Shown: positions 40,491 to 49,516, counted from the first letter of the stretch. The stretch: 64,000 nucleotides of DNA from Pandoraea vervacti (GCF_000934605.2 NZ_CP010897.2:2294001-2358000), one strand, 5' to 3'. The notes: a model not told the origin generated them from the sequence alone. Program-made: numbers and translations.

Positions 40491-40617
40491 GGCGGACTCC
40501 TGATCGAGACAACGGATCGATGTGCCATACGGCGTAACGGACGTTCACCGATCCGTCGGGTGAACGTTCTGAACCAGCCGCGAGCACAAGGGCATTTGAG
40601 CACCGAATGTTGACGGA

Positions 40618-40641
40618 GGTAACTGTCAAGGTTGTCAGGTG
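40618..40641. repeat. 24-bp direct repeat, left copy
   Basis: This 24-bp element differs at one position from the copy at 44238-44261 and has the same orientation. Its centre is a near-palindrome, CTGTCAAGGTTGTCAG. It lies 20 bp after the stop codon of the downstream halovibrin-like gene and 127 bp before the cold-shock start. Confidence 0.8.
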
Positions 40642-40661
40642 CGTTGGCGTGACGGATCGCA

Positions 40662-42362
40662 TTAAGGTCGGGAAAATGCGTCCCCGTCATCTTGTCCCAT
40701 GGGGGCGGTGTCGTTGCTTTCGCGCTCGGATGGGACAGAAGGTGCGATGAGACCTGCTCCCCCTTGCGCCGTGGATTGATCGTCTGCGCGATAGGTGAAA
40801 ACGATGCCAGCGATCGGCAATGGGTTTTCCATCTTCACGATTGGCAGGAATCGGCCGGTCGTCGCGTAATAGGCGCGTTGAATGGTCTGCGTGCCAGCGA
40901 GTGTCGGCGTGTCCGAGTAGAAGAATGCCTCCAGCGGTAACGACCCAGGGATGTTCGGCGGCCATGCCGCAATGACCAGTTCGTTTCGCGTCGCGTATGC
41001 ACCCGTCGGAGGCCATCCGAAGGTTCTCCGTGCTTCGAGGCTCAATTCAAAGGCATCGACAGTGATGGCGAATGAGCAACCCCGAGAGCTATATTGCGCG
41101 AAATGACTTAGCCATTTCGCTAACGTGTCGACACCGATTGCTGCGCAGGGGCCAGTCGCGGGACCGGCGCTTGACGGACCGCAACCGTCTGTTCGTAGGT
41201 GAAGGTTGCCGTCCGGAGGATACATGCATCGTGGCGTCACGTGGTACGCGGAAGGGGCGTCCAATGGTCGAAACACCAGACCTTGGGGGCGGAAAGGAAT
41301 GTAAAACTGAGCATCGGTACGCAGAAATGACGTCGAAACGCCGTTTTTATTGATTGCATCCTGACTGGGATTCCAGGAAGCGTTTCCGGGGGCGACGCCT
41401 CGAATCACCACCCCGCTGCAATACACCGAAGCCTTCCCGCCGGGACATTCCCGCCGCGTGTCATTAAACCGCCGGTTCAGGTCATCAGCCACCGCGAACC
41501 CATAGTCCAACTGATCATCCTCGGCAAATCCAAACGTCGCCTTGCCTCCCGGATCGAACCCCATCCGCAAAATCGTCAACCACTCGCCAGTCGCCTTGTG
41601 ATACGCCATTTGATACTGCTGCGCCTGCGCAAGCTGTCCGCCATTAGAGACGTCGAAATAAATCGCTTGAATGGGGATGGCGCGGGGCGCATCGATCGTC
41701 CACGGTGCGACTAACAGCGACGGTGTCCGTGTGGTGTCGGCATAAGCCTTGTGCGCCAGCAAAGCGGTATAGAACTTGGTCGCCACATTGACGCTGAAGG
41801 AACATTGCCATCCATTCGCGGCGTGATGTGACATCCAGCCCGCGGCGTCGGTAACACCATTTGCATCGCATGAATTCAGATCCGGTGCCCCAATATCGCC
41901 ACCGCCAAGATTGCAACCATGATCGCCGCTGCCGGCGGACACTGCTTCGTCAAGGGGATATGCACACCGGACGTGCATCGGTTTGCCATGCCCGATGGCC
42001 GTCAACGCATCCGACAAAATGAACCCGGCGCTATACGGCAGACGAGCGACATCCACGTCGCGCCGCAGATACACGAACGACATGGACTGCGCGGCGGCTT
42101 CGCCGGAAGTGGGGGCCCAGAAATTCGTCGCCGAATTTCCGTTGAGGGGACGCACGATCAACCCAGCGCAAAAATAGGCGGGCTTGTCGATGGCGCAGTG
42201 TGTCCGTGTGTCGTTATAGCGGCCGTTGACGATATGCGCGATGTCGGTGCCGGAGAGGGCGTGCGCGGGCAGGGCGGCGAGACAGGAAAGGGCTAGCAGG
42301 AAGCAACCCCACGCTTGCCGCAAGCGATCGCGCGATACCGTGTGAGGACGCAATCTCGTCAT
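40662..42362 (-). CDS. Secreted protein with two halovibrin-like domains, copy B
   Basis: A 566-residue protein with a signal peptide (basic start, then FLLALSCLAALPAHA) and two internal repeats of about 260 residues. Repeat 1 begins IAHIVNGRYNDTRTHC with DKPAYFCAGLIVRPL; repeat 2 begins VADDLNRRFNDTRRECPG with ASVYCSGVVIRG. Both continue with SFVYLRRDV or SFLRTDAQF, a Gly-Phe segment, paired Cys and an LPLEAFFYSD-like strand. The pattern is the one I associate with halovibrin (HvnA/HvnC) proteins of Vibrio and Pseudomonas, secreted NAD-consuming enzymes. I recall that family from memory, so the assignment is moderate. It is very similar to the adjacent upstream gene, with DNA identity roughly 80% by eye. 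The start at 42362, 4 bp after the copy A stop, suggests translational coupling. Confidence 0.6.
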   Translation of the reverse strand: MTRLRPHTVSRDRLRQAWGCFLLALSCLAALPAHALSGTDIAHIVNGRYNDTRTHCAIDKPAYFCAGLIVRPLNGNSATNFWAPTSGEAAAQSMSFVYLRRDVDVARLPYSAGFILSDALTAIGHGKPMHVRCAYPLDEAVSAGSGDHGCNLGGGDIGAPDLNSCDANGVTDAAGWMSHHAANGWQCSFSVNVATKFYTALLAHKAYADTTRTPSLLVAPWTIDAPRAIPIQAIYFDVSNGGQLAQAQQYQMAYHKATGEWLTILRMGFDPGGKATFGFAEDDQLDYGFAVADDLNRRFNDTRRECPGGKASVYCSGVVIRGVAPGNASWNPSQDAINKNGVSTSFLRTDAQFYIPFRPQGLVFRPLDAPSAYHVTPRCMYPPDGNLHLRTDGCGPSSAGPATGPCAAIGVDTLAKWLSHFAQYSSRGCSFAITVDAFELSLEARRTFGWPPTGAYATRNELVIAAWPPNIPGSLPLEAFFYSDTPTLAGTQTIQRAYYATTGRFLPIVKMENPLPIAGIVFTYRADDQSTAQGGAGLIAPSVPSERESNDTAPMGQDDGDAFSRP

Positions 42363-42366
42363 TTCG

Positions 42367-44139
42367 TTAGTCCGGGTCGCTCTCGTTGCCTTCCCGCACG
42401 AACGATACGGGTGCATTAAGACCCGCTGCGCCTCTCGCCGTCGCTTGATCTTCGGCGTGATAGGTGAAGATCGTGCCTGCAATCGGCATGGGAAACAGGA
42501 TGTGGACAACGGGCAAAAATCGACCGGTCTGTGTGTAGTAATCGAGTTGGATCGCTTGTGCCTTGGGGAGCGAATACTCCAACTCCGAATAGAAGATGGC
42601 TTCCAGCGGCAACGATCCGGGAATGTCCGCCGGCCACGGCACGATGACCAATTCGTTTCGGCCCTCATATCCGGCAGGTGGCCATGTGAAGGTGCGTCGC
42701 GCTTCAAAGGACAAGGCGACGCCCGCCACGGTGACGGCAAACGAGCATCCCTGCGCACCGTATTGCGCGTAATGCGGAAGCCACTTGGCCACCGTGTCGA
42801 TACCGATCGCTGCACAGGGGCCCGTGTCCGGCCCCAAAGTCGATGGACCACAGCCGTCTTCTCGTTTGTGCAGGTTGCCGTCCGGCGCATAGATGCATCG
42901 TGGCGTCAGTGGGTAAGCTGCGGGGGCATCCAGTGGCCGAAAGACCAGACCAGTCCCCCGGTACGGCGTCCGGACGTGCCCATCGGTGCGCAAGAAGGAT
43001 GCCGAAACCCCGTTTTTGGCTATCGCATCCGCGCTGGGATTCCATGCGGCGCTTTGGGTATTGACGGCGCGAACGATGACACCGCTGCAGTACACGATGG
43101 CCTTCGCACCGGGGCACTCACCGGGGGTCTCGTTAAACCGCTCGTTCAAGTGATCGGCCACCGCGAATCCAGCATCCAGTTGATCCTCCTGCGCGAACGC
43201 AAACGACGCTTCGCCTGCCGCATCGAACGCCATCCGCAGGATCGGCAGCCACTCGCCGGTCGCCTTGTAATACGCCATCTGATACTGCTGCGCTTGCACA
43301 AGCTGGCCGCCGTTAGAGACGTCGAAATAGATCGCTTGAAAGGGAATGGCGTGAGGCGCATCGATTGTCCACGGGGCAATCAACATCGACGGCAAACGTG
43401 TGTTGTCGGCATAGGCCTTGCGCGCCTGCAAAGCGGTATAGAACTTGGTCGCAACGTTGACGCTGAACGAACACTGCCATCCATTCGCGGCATGATGTGT
43501 CAACCAGTCGGCAACGTCGGTAACACCGTTTGCGTCGCACGAATTCAAATCCGGAGCGCCCGTATCGCCACCGCCCAGATTGCACCCGTGATCGCCACTT
43601 TGGCCCGACACCGCCTCATTCAGCGGATAGACGCATCGGACATTCATCGGCTTGCCCTGCTCGATGGCCGTTAGCGAATCGGAAAGGATGAAGCCTGCGC
43701 TGTAGGGCAGGCGGCCAACATCGACATCGCGCCTGAGATACACGAACGACATGGATTGCGCCGCCGATTCACTGGGCGTCGGCGCCCAGAAATCCACGGC
43801 CACACCGCCTTCGAGGGGGCGAACGATCAGCCCGGCGCAAAAGTACGCTGGCTTGTCGATGTAGCAATAAGCGCGTATGTCGTTGTACCGGGCGTTGACG
43901 ATATGGGCGACGTCAGCGCCGGAGAGCGCATGGGCGGGCAGCGCGGCGAGGCACCCCACGATGCCCGGCAGGACGCTGCGCCACACTCGCCGCCAGATAT
44001 GCCTGCCGAATGACGTTCGGCAGGCCGGCATGACGGGGCGCCCGCGTTGCGCTTTCATTGGGGTTGCGCGTGCGAAAGCGCATTGCCGACAGCCGGCAAG
44101 CAGGCGCAGAACCTTGCGGCGAAGCGAATGCGGGTGCAT
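42367..44139 (-). CDS. Secreted protein with two halovibrin-like domains, copy A
   Basis: A 590-residue protein, tandem duplicate of the next gene. A long basic N-region precedes the hydrophobic core VLPGIVGCLAALPAHA, after which the mature protein starts LSGADVAHIVNARYNDI. Two repeats of about 260 residues follow (DKPAYFCAGLIVRPL; AIVYCSGVIVRAV), with several conserved cysteines that probably form disulfides and the segments SFVYLRRDVDVGRLPY and SFLRTDGHVRTPY. The ATG at 44139 has a clear GGAGGT site; alternatives at 44058 or 44031 would give a normal-length signal peptide but lack one. The halovibrin-like assignment is based on recall of that family. Base composition of this pair looks more AT-rich than the housekeeping genes around it, compatible with transfer. 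Substrate and target are unknown. Confidence 0.6.
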   Translation of the reverse strand: MHPHSLRRKVLRLLAGCRQCAFARATPMKAQRGRPVMPACRTSFGRHIWRRVWRSVLPGIVGCLAALPAHALSGADVAHIVNARYNDIRAYCYIDKPAYFCAGLIVRPLEGGVAVDFWAPTPSESAAQSMSFVYLRRDVDVGRLPYSAGFILSDSLTAIEQGKPMNVRCVYPLNEAVSGQSGDHGCNLGGGDTGAPDLNSCDANGVTDVADWLTHHAANGWQCSFSVNVATKFYTALQARKAYADNTRLPSMLIAPWTIDAPHAIPFQAIYFDVSNGGQLVQAQQYQMAYYKATGEWLPILRMAFDAAGEASFAFAQEDQLDAGFAVADHLNERFNETPGECPGAKAIVYCSGVIVRAVNTQSAAWNPSADAIAKNGVSASFLRTDGHVRTPYRGTGLVFRPLDAPAAYPLTPRCIYAPDGNLHKREDGCGPSTLGPDTGPCAAIGIDTVAKWLPHYAQYGAQGCSFAVTVAGVALSFEARRTFTWPPAGYEGRNELVIVPWPADIPGSLPLEAIFYSELEYSLPKAQAIQLDYYTQTGRFLPVVHILFPMPIAGTIFTYHAEDQATARGAAGLNAPVSFVREGNESDPD

Positions 44140-44237
44140 CGCATACCTCCGGAATCGTCCGAATGAACGTGAGGTGCGCCCGGCCCATGTCAGGGGCAGG
44201 GCGCATGCACCTCATTGCACCATTCGGCGGCGCCACT

Positions 44238-44261
44238 GGTAACTGTCAACGTTGTCAGGTG
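44238..44261. repeat. 24-bp direct repeat, right copy
   Basis: Same orientation as the copy at 40618-40641, one mismatch. The core CTGTCAACGTTGTCAG is palindromic except for one pair of bases. It lies 19 bp after the stop codon of the second cold-shock gene and 98 bp before the start of halovibrin-like copy A. Confidence 0.8.
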
Positions 44262-44280
44262 GGAGGGGGAAGCTGCGGCG

Positions 44281-44490
44281 TCAGCCCTTGGCTTCGCGAA
44301 CATTCATCGCGAGCAGGTAGGCATCGCCGGGTGTGACTTCGTACTCGACGACCTGACCTGTCTGAAGCGTCGAGGTGCCGGGGATGCAAATCTCGGTTTC
44401 GTGGACAAAAACGACTTCGCTGTTGTCGTCCGGGGTGATAAACCCATACCCCTTTTCCGGGTAATAACGCTTGACGGTTCCGCGTGGCAT
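44281..44490 (-). CDS. Divergent cold-shock-domain protein
   Basis: A 69-residue cold-shock-domain protein that departs from the CspA consensus. The usual KWFN is replaced by KRYYPEKGYGFI, so RNP1 (KGYGFI) is kept but the Trp and Asn are missing. RNP2 reads VVFVHETEI instead of VFVHFSAI, and the C-terminal strand ends AYLLAMNVREAKG. It therefore probably binds nucleic acid with altered specificity. The start at 44490 follows the family N-terminus (MPRGTVKRYY). It flanks the halovibrin-like pair on the side opposite the canonical cold-shock gene. Confidence 0.85.
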   Translation of the reverse strand: MPRGTVKRYYPEKGYGFITPDDNSEVVFVHETEICIPGTSTLQTGQVVEYEVTPGDAYLLAMNVREAKG

Positions 44491-44703
44491 GTTTTGCTCT
44501 CTCTCGAAACGGCGAATCGAACGCAAATCCCTGAGTTTGCACGGCGAGCCGCGCGTAGTGAAGCGGGATCGCCCCTGCAGACGGCGCAACCCGCGCGCAG
44601 TCATATGTGATGGTAATGAATGGGTGACATCGTCGCTGGATCGTCCCGTCATCGCTTCGACCACAGCGGGGTGGCAGAGTGACGACGGCACAACGACGGC
44701 CTA

Positions 44704-45198
44704 TCAGTTCGTGACGTTTTCCGGCTTGAGCTCGACGATGGCGTCCAGCGCGGCCTTCACGTCCATGGCGTACTTGGCCAATGCCTTCTGCTCGTCGGTT
44801 TTCGGCTCGAACGACGGGACACCGACCGGGTGGTTGCTCTCGTCGACGGCGACGAACACCATCAGGCAGTCGGTCGTCTGGCGCAGTTCGCCCCACTTCG
44901 GATCGCCCGCGTGCACCGACACGTGGATATGCATGCTCGTGCGCCCCGTCGCGACGATGCGCGCGCGCAACTCCACCAGGTTACCCACCAGAATCGGACG
45001 ACGGAAGCGAATGTTGCCAACGCTGACCGTCACGCAATAGCGGCCGGACCACGTGGCAGCGCACGCGTAGGCCACTTCGTCGATCCACTTCATCAGCGAG
45101 CCGCCATGGACCTTGCCGCCGAAGTTGACGGCAGCCGGTTCGGCCAGAAAGCGGAAAGTGACTTCGGAGCGTTCGATGGGGTTCTGCGGGGTATTCAT
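44704..45198 (-). CDS. Acyl-CoA thioesterase (hotdog fold)
   Basis: A 164-residue single-hotdog acyl-CoA thioesterase of the YciA/BFIT type. It shows NFGGKVHGGSLMKWIDEVAY with the catalytic Asp, RFRRPILVGNLVELRARI and TDCLMVFVAVDESNHPVGVP. The preferred substrate chain length cannot be read from sequence. The ATG at 45198 follows the family N-terminus; the longer frame to 46176 is an antisense read-through of azlC. It is divergent from azlC with a 207-bp spacer in which I see nothing distinctive. Confidence 0.9.
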   Translation of the reverse strand: MNTPQNPIERSEVTFRFLAEPAAVNFGGKVHGGSLMKWIDEVAYACAATWSGRYCVTVSVGNIRFRRPILVGNLVELRARIVATGRTSMHIHVSVHAGDPKWGELRQTTDCLMVFVAVDESNHPVGVPSFEPKTDEQKALAKYAMDVKAALDAIVELKPENVTN

Positions 45199-45405
45199 GA
45201 TGTTCGCTTTTTTCTGACGAGTCGTGCCGTCCCGGCCTGCCATGGCATTTGAGTCTGGGGGGCTGGGGGCATGCAGCCGGGGGATGCGCAATGATACTGC
45301 GATTGCGACACGCTTGCCGGTGCCTCGCAAAACCGCAAGAACATGCAAGACGAAGGCGCGCGCCTGCGCTATTCTGCGCGGCCAGTTGTTCTTGCAGGAG
45401 TGGTT

Positions 45406-46137
45406 GTGTCCGGAATGTCTTCTTCCACTGCGTCGTCGTCGCAGTCGGATGCCAAACTTGAAGTCGCGCGCGGCATGCGAGCCGCCTTGCCCGTCATGCT
45501 CGGTTTCGTGCCGTTTGCCATGGTGCTCGGCGCGCAGGCGACCCAGAAGGGAATGCCCACGTGGCTGGTGCCGCTCATGACCGGGATGAATTTCGCTGGC
45601 GGCTCGGAGTTCACGGCCGTCCACCTGTGGACGTCGCCACCGCATCTCGCCCTGATCGTGGCCATGTCGTGCCTCGTCAATTCCCGTCACATTCTGATGG
45701 GGGCAGCCTTCGCGCCGCTGTTTCGCCACGTGCCGTTGCGGCGCGCCTTGCCCGCGCTGTTCCTGATGTGCGACGAAGCCTGGGCGATGGCGCTGGCCGA
45801 TACCCATGCGCGCAAGGCAAACCGAATCAGCTTGCCGTATTACCTGGGCGTGGCCATCAACCTGTGGCTCACGTGGATTGCCTTTACCGCACTCGGGGCC
45901 GTGTTGGGGCCGGTGCTGGGCGACATCGAGCAGTACGGCTTCGACATGGCGTTTACCGCCGTCTTCCTCGTGTTGCTGCGCGGCATGTGGCGCGGCCTGC
46001 GCAAGAGCCTGCCCTGGCTCGTCAGCCTCGTCGCCGCAGCGCTGACTTACCTGTATGTCCCGGGATCGTGGTACGTCGCGGTGGGCGCCGTGACCGGCCT
46101 GCTCGCCGCCGTTTTGATGGAGCCACGTCATGCCTGA
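45406..46137 (+). CDS. azlC: AzlC-family branched-chain amino acid exporter subunit
   Basis: The large subunit of a two-component branched-chain amino acid exporter (AzlCD/BrnFE type). It is a membrane protein with about seven helices. Landmarks are GMRAALPVMLGFVPFAMVLG, TGMNFAGGSEFTAVHLW, SCLVNSRHILMGAAFAPLF and LFLMCDEAWAMALAD. The GTG at 45406 has AGGAG five bases upstream and is chosen over ATG at 45415 and the longer frame from 45343. The stop overlaps the azlD start, so both are translated together. Confidence 0.9.
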   Translation: MSGMSSSTASSSQSDAKLEVARGMRAALPVMLGFVPFAMVLGAQATQKGMPTWLVPLMTGMNFAGGSEFTAVHLWTSPPHLALIVAMSCLVNSRHILMGAAFAPLFRHVPLRRALPALFLMCDEAWAMALADTHARKANRISLPYYLGVAINLWLTWIAFTALGAVLGPVLGDIEQYGFDMAFTAVFLVLLRGMWRGLRKSLPWLVSLVAAALTYLYVPGSWYVAVGAVTGLLAAVLMEPRHA

Positions 46138-46450
46138 TACTCCCACGCTCATCACGACGCTCCTTCCCATCGCCACCGTTGCCCTGATGGCGGTGACGAC
46201 CTACGCCACGCGCATCGTCGGGTTTTGGTTGTTGCGCGATCGCGCATTGAGTCCGCGTATGCGCTCGGTCATGGAGTGCCTGCCGGGTTGCGTGCTGATC
46301 TCGGTGATTGCGCCATCGTTCGTCGCCGAGCGTCCTGCCGATCTGATGGCGTTGGCCGTCACGCTCTTCGTTGCGATGCGCTGTTCCTTGCTTCCGACGG
46401 TCGTCATCAGCATTGTGGCGACCGCCGCGCTGCGCTATCTCATGGGGTGA
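46130..46450 (+). CDS. azlD: AzlD-family small exporter subunit
   Basis: A 106-residue membrane protein with four hydrophobic stretches, typical of the AzlD subunit that pairs with AzlC for branched-chain amino acid export. The region TYATRIVGFWLLRDRALSPRMRSVMECLPGCVLISVIAP is the characteristic middle of the family when read in two pieces. It overlaps azlC by 8 bp. Confidence 0.9.
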   Translation: MPDTPTLITTLLPIATVALMAVTTYATRIVGFWLLRDRALSPRMRSVMECLPGCVLISVIAPSFVAERPADLMALAVTLFVAMRCSLLPTVVISIVATAALRYLMG

Positions 46451-46529
46451 CGGGGTGATGCATCGGGCGTGATGCCGCGGACCGGATGCCGCGGACGTGA
46501 CGGGCCGAGTCGATTTTCACCTCTGCCAT

Positions 46530-46559
46530 AAAAAAACCCCGCCAACTTCAGCGGGGTTC
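46530..46559 (-). terminator. Intrinsic terminator of the efflux operon
   Basis: On the minus strand an 8-bp stem GAACCCCGC/GCGGGGTT is followed by TTTTTTT. It lies 80 bp after the emrB-type stop and ends that operon. Confidence 0.88.
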
Positions 46560-46638
46560 AAGAAGTGCCCGGTAGTACAGAGCAGGGCCGGGCACTCGGG
46601 GGGAAGCCTGTATGGCGTACTCAGTGGACTCAGTGGGC

Positions 46639-48189
46639 TCAGTGGGCGCCGGCTGCGGCATCGGCGCCGCCGCCACCCCGAATCGGGCGCGTGACCCACA
46701 CCATGACGATCATCAGCACGAACAGCACCGCCGAGATCCAGAAGATGTCGTTCGCACCGAGCATGGCCGACTGCTGCGTGACCAGGCGGTCGATGTAACC
46801 GTGGGCCTGCGGTGTCGACATGCCGAGCTCGTTGAGCGTCTGTACCGAACCGTTGAACGAGGGATCGTACGGCGTGAGCTTTTCCGTCAACTGCGCGTGG
46901 TGCAGCGAAATCCGGTTGTCCCAGACCGTGGTGGCGATCGACGTACCGACGGCGCCGCACGTGATCCGCACGAAGTTCGACAATCCGGCAGCTGCCGGAA
47001 TGCGATGCCCCGGCAGGCCCGACAGGATGATGGCCGTGAGCGGGATGAAGAACATCGACATCGGCACGCCCTGCAGGAACGTCGGAATCATCAGCGTGCG
47101 TGTGTCGACCAGCGTGTTGAAGTGCGAGCGCATCAGGAACACGAGGGCAAACAGCAGGAACGAGACGGTCACGACCCAGCGGGCATCGAGCCTGGGCAGG
47201 AACTTGCCGATCAGCGGCGACAGAATGATCGCGAACAGCCCCACGGGCGCCATGACCAGACCGGCCTCCGTCGCCGTGTAGCCCAGATAGATCTGAAGCC
47301 ACTGCGGCAGGATCACGAGGTTGCCGAAGAACAAGCCGTAGCCGACCGAAATCGCGATGACGCCCCCGGTGAAGTTGATCCGCTTGAAGAGCGTGAGATC
47401 GACCACCGGATGCTTCTCGGTAATCTCCCACACGACGAAGAAGCAGAACGACACCAGCGCCACGAGCGCGAGCACGACGATCGTCGACGAATTGAACCAG
47501 TCGAGCTCCTTGCCCTTGTCGAGCATCACCTGCAACGAACCGACCCACAACACGAGCAAAGCGAGGCCGACGGTGTCGATCGGTTTGCGATGCGTCGGCG
47601 TTTCGCGCTTGGCATAGATGAGCCAGGTCACATACGCGGCGGCGATGCCGACCGGAATGTTGATGTAGAAGATCCACGGCCAGTGGTAGTTGTCCGAGAT
47701 CCAGCCGCCGAGAATCGGGCCCATCACCGGCGCGACGAGTGTCGTCATGCCCCACAAGGCGAGAGCCATCGAACTCTTCGCTGGGGGGTAGCTCGAGAGC
47801 AGCAGCGATTGCGAGAGCGGAATCATCGGCCCGGCCACCGCGCCTTGCAGCACCCGGGCGGCGAGCAGAATTTCGAGCGTCGGCGCCATGCCGCACAGCC
47901 ACGACGCCAGCACGAACAGCAGGATGGACGTGATGAACAGCCGCACCGCGCCGAAGCGCTCCGTCAGCCAGCCCGTGAGCGGCACCGAAATGGCATTGGC
48001 GACAGCGAACGACGTAATCACCCACGTCCCCTGGCTCGACGAGACACCGAGGTCGCCGGAGATGGCGGGAATCGATACATTGGCAATCGATGTGTCGAGC
48101 ACGTTCATGAACGTGGCGAGAGACAACGCGATGGTGCCGAGTACCAGCTGCCCCCCCGACAGAGGGGCAGGAGCGTTTTGAGTTGCCAT
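46639..48189 (-). CDS. emrB: DHA2-family drug:H+ antiporter (EmrB type)
   Basis: A 516-residue, 14-helix major facilitator permease of the DHA2 family, the inner-membrane part of a tripartite efflux system. It has the family motif D1 LDTSIANVSIPAISGDLG, motif A GWLTERFGAVRLF, the loop RVLQGAVAGPMIPLSQ and motif C APVMGPILGGWI. A charged C-terminal end is short. The stop region contains CTCAGTGGG decamer repeats at 46618-46649. It is the last gene of marR-outer membrane factor-emrA-emrB, 37 bp after emrA. Confidence 0.92.
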   Translation of the reverse strand: MATQNAPAPLSGGQLVLGTIALSLATFMNVLDTSIANVSIPAISGDLGVSSSQGTWVITSFAVANAISVPLTGWLTERFGAVRLFITSILLFVLASWLCGMAPTLEILLAARVLQGAVAGPMIPLSQSLLLSSYPPAKSSMALALWGMTTLVAPVMGPILGGWISDNYHWPWIFYINIPVGIAAAYVTWLIYAKRETPTHRKPIDTVGLALLVLWVGSLQVMLDKGKELDWFNSSTIVVLALVALVSFCFFVVWEITEKHPVVDLTLFKRINFTGGVIAISVGYGLFFGNLVILPQWLQIYLGYTATEAGLVMAPVGLFAIILSPLIGKFLPRLDARWVVTVSFLLFALVFLMRSHFNTLVDTRTLMIPTFLQGVPMSMFFIPLTAIILSGLPGHRIPAAAGLSNFVRITCGAVGTSIATTVWDNRISLHHAQLTEKLTPYDPSFNGSVQTLNELGMSTPQAHGYIDRLVTQQSAMLGANDIFWISAVLFVLMIVMVWVTRPIRGGGGADAAAGAH

Positions 48190-48226
48190 GAGGTGTCAAA
48201 GGGGGTGGGGGGCACCCCCCTCCGAT

Positions 48227-49456
48227 TTACAGGGGACGAGCGCGGGCCGGCTGATTGCGCGTGTCGCTGGCGCCGCCCGCGTTGGCGGCGGCACCGGCGT
48301 TCTCGGTGATGATCTTGGCGACGATGTCGTCGGCGTCATGGCCGACCTTGTCGTACACGTCGGTCGAATACACGGGCAGGGCAGGCGCTTCGCCCAGCTC
48401 CTTGCCGTCGGTATTACGTACGTTGACCTTGACTTGCATCGACAGGCCGACGCGCAGCGGATGCTGTTGCAACTGCTTCGGGTCGAGTGCGATACGCACC
48501 GGCAGACGCTGCACCACCTTGATCCAGTTGCCCGTGGCGTTCTGCGCCGGCAGCAGCGAGAAGGCGCTGCCCGTGCCGGCGGAGAAGCCCGCGACGGTAC
48601 CCTTGTACTCCACGGACGAACCGTACACGTCCGCCGTGAGCGTTACCGGCTGACCAACGCGCATATGCGCGATCTGCACTTCCTTGAAGTTTGCGTCGAC
48701 CCACACTTCGTTGAGCGGCACCAGCGCCATGAGGGGGGCGCCGGTCGCCACACGCTGGCCGACCTGCACGGAGCGCTTGGCGACATAGCCGTCCACCGGC
48801 GCCGGGATCGACGTACGGGCGTAGTCGAGATAGGCGGCGCGCACCTTCGCTGCGGCTTGCTGCACGTTCGGGTGCGTGGTCACCGACGTTTTGTCGGTGA
48901 GCGCCTTGTTCGACACCAACTGCGCGCGCGCCTGTTCGAGCGCGGCCTGAGCGGACTTCACGGCGTCCTGCGCGTGCGCCAGTTCTTCACGCGACACGGC
49001 GCCGGTGGCGATCGCCATCTCGCGGCGCTTCACATCGGCCTGCGCTTTGGTCAGTTCCGATTCGCGCATCGCAACCGTGGCAGCATAGGCGTCGTTGTTC
49101 ACGAAATACGTGCGCACCTGGCGCACGGTCTGCGCGAGGTTGGCTTCGGCTTGCAGCAGCGAGACGCGCGCGTCGGTCTGGTCGAGCGTGACCAGCGGCT
49201 GACCGGCCTTGACCATCTGCGTGTCGTCGGCCTTCACGCCGGTGACGGTGCCGGCCACTTGCGGGGTGATCTGCACGACGTTGCCAGCGACGTACGCATC
49301 GTCGGTGTCTTCGTAATAGCGCGCGTACAGCGCGTAGTAAGCGCCGTAGCCGATGGCCGCAATGGCGATCACGGCCGTGAGCGTCAGCATCATGCGGCGG
49401 CGCTTGCCATTGTTCTGCGCCGGTTGGGCGGGCGCTTGTTGTTGGTTCTCGCTCAT
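48227..49456 (-). CDS. emrA: Membrane fusion protein (EmrA type)
   Basis: A 409-residue periplasmic adaptor of the HlyD/EmrA family that links the EmrB permease to the outer membrane channel. One N-terminal transmembrane helix (MMLTLTAVIAIAAIGYGAYY), the lipoyl half-motif DAYVAGNVVQITPQVAGTVT, a long coiled-coil hairpin (about 100-210) and the second lipoyl/beta-barrel part (SIPAPVDGYVAKRSVQVGQ, EVWVDANFKEVQIAHMRVGQ) are present. The start at 49456 has GGAG six bases upstream; the ATG one codon earlier is also possible. Confidence 0.92.
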   Translation of the reverse strand: MSENQQQAPAQPAQNNGKRRRMMLTLTAVIAIAAIGYGAYYALYARYYEDTDDAYVAGNVVQITPQVAGTVTGVKADDTQMVKAGQPLVTLDQTDARVSLLQAEANLAQTVRQVRTYFVNNDAYAATVAMRESELTKAQADVKRREMAIATGAVSREELAHAQDAVKSAQAALEQARAQLVSNKALTDKTSVTTHPNVQQAAAKVRAAYLDYARTSIPAPVDGYVAKRSVQVGQRVATGAPLMALVPLNEVWVDANFKEVQIAHMRVGQPVTLTADVYGSSVEYKGTVAGFSAGTGSAFSLLPAQNATGNWIKVVQRLPVRIALDPKQLQQHPLRVGLSMQVKVNVRNTDGKELGEAPALPVYSTDVYDKVGHDADDIVAKIITENAGAAANAGGASDTRNQPARARPL

Positions 49457-49516
49457 CATTTGCTCCGTACTAATCTCTCAATGTGCTTTTGACGTTTGTC
49501 TTGTTTTGTGTGGCGC

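Noticed and set aside
40618..40641. TTGACA inside the 24-bp element as a -35 hexamer for the cold-shock gene and halovibrin-like copy A
   Set aside because: No acceptable -10 hexamer lies 16-18 bp further in either copy.
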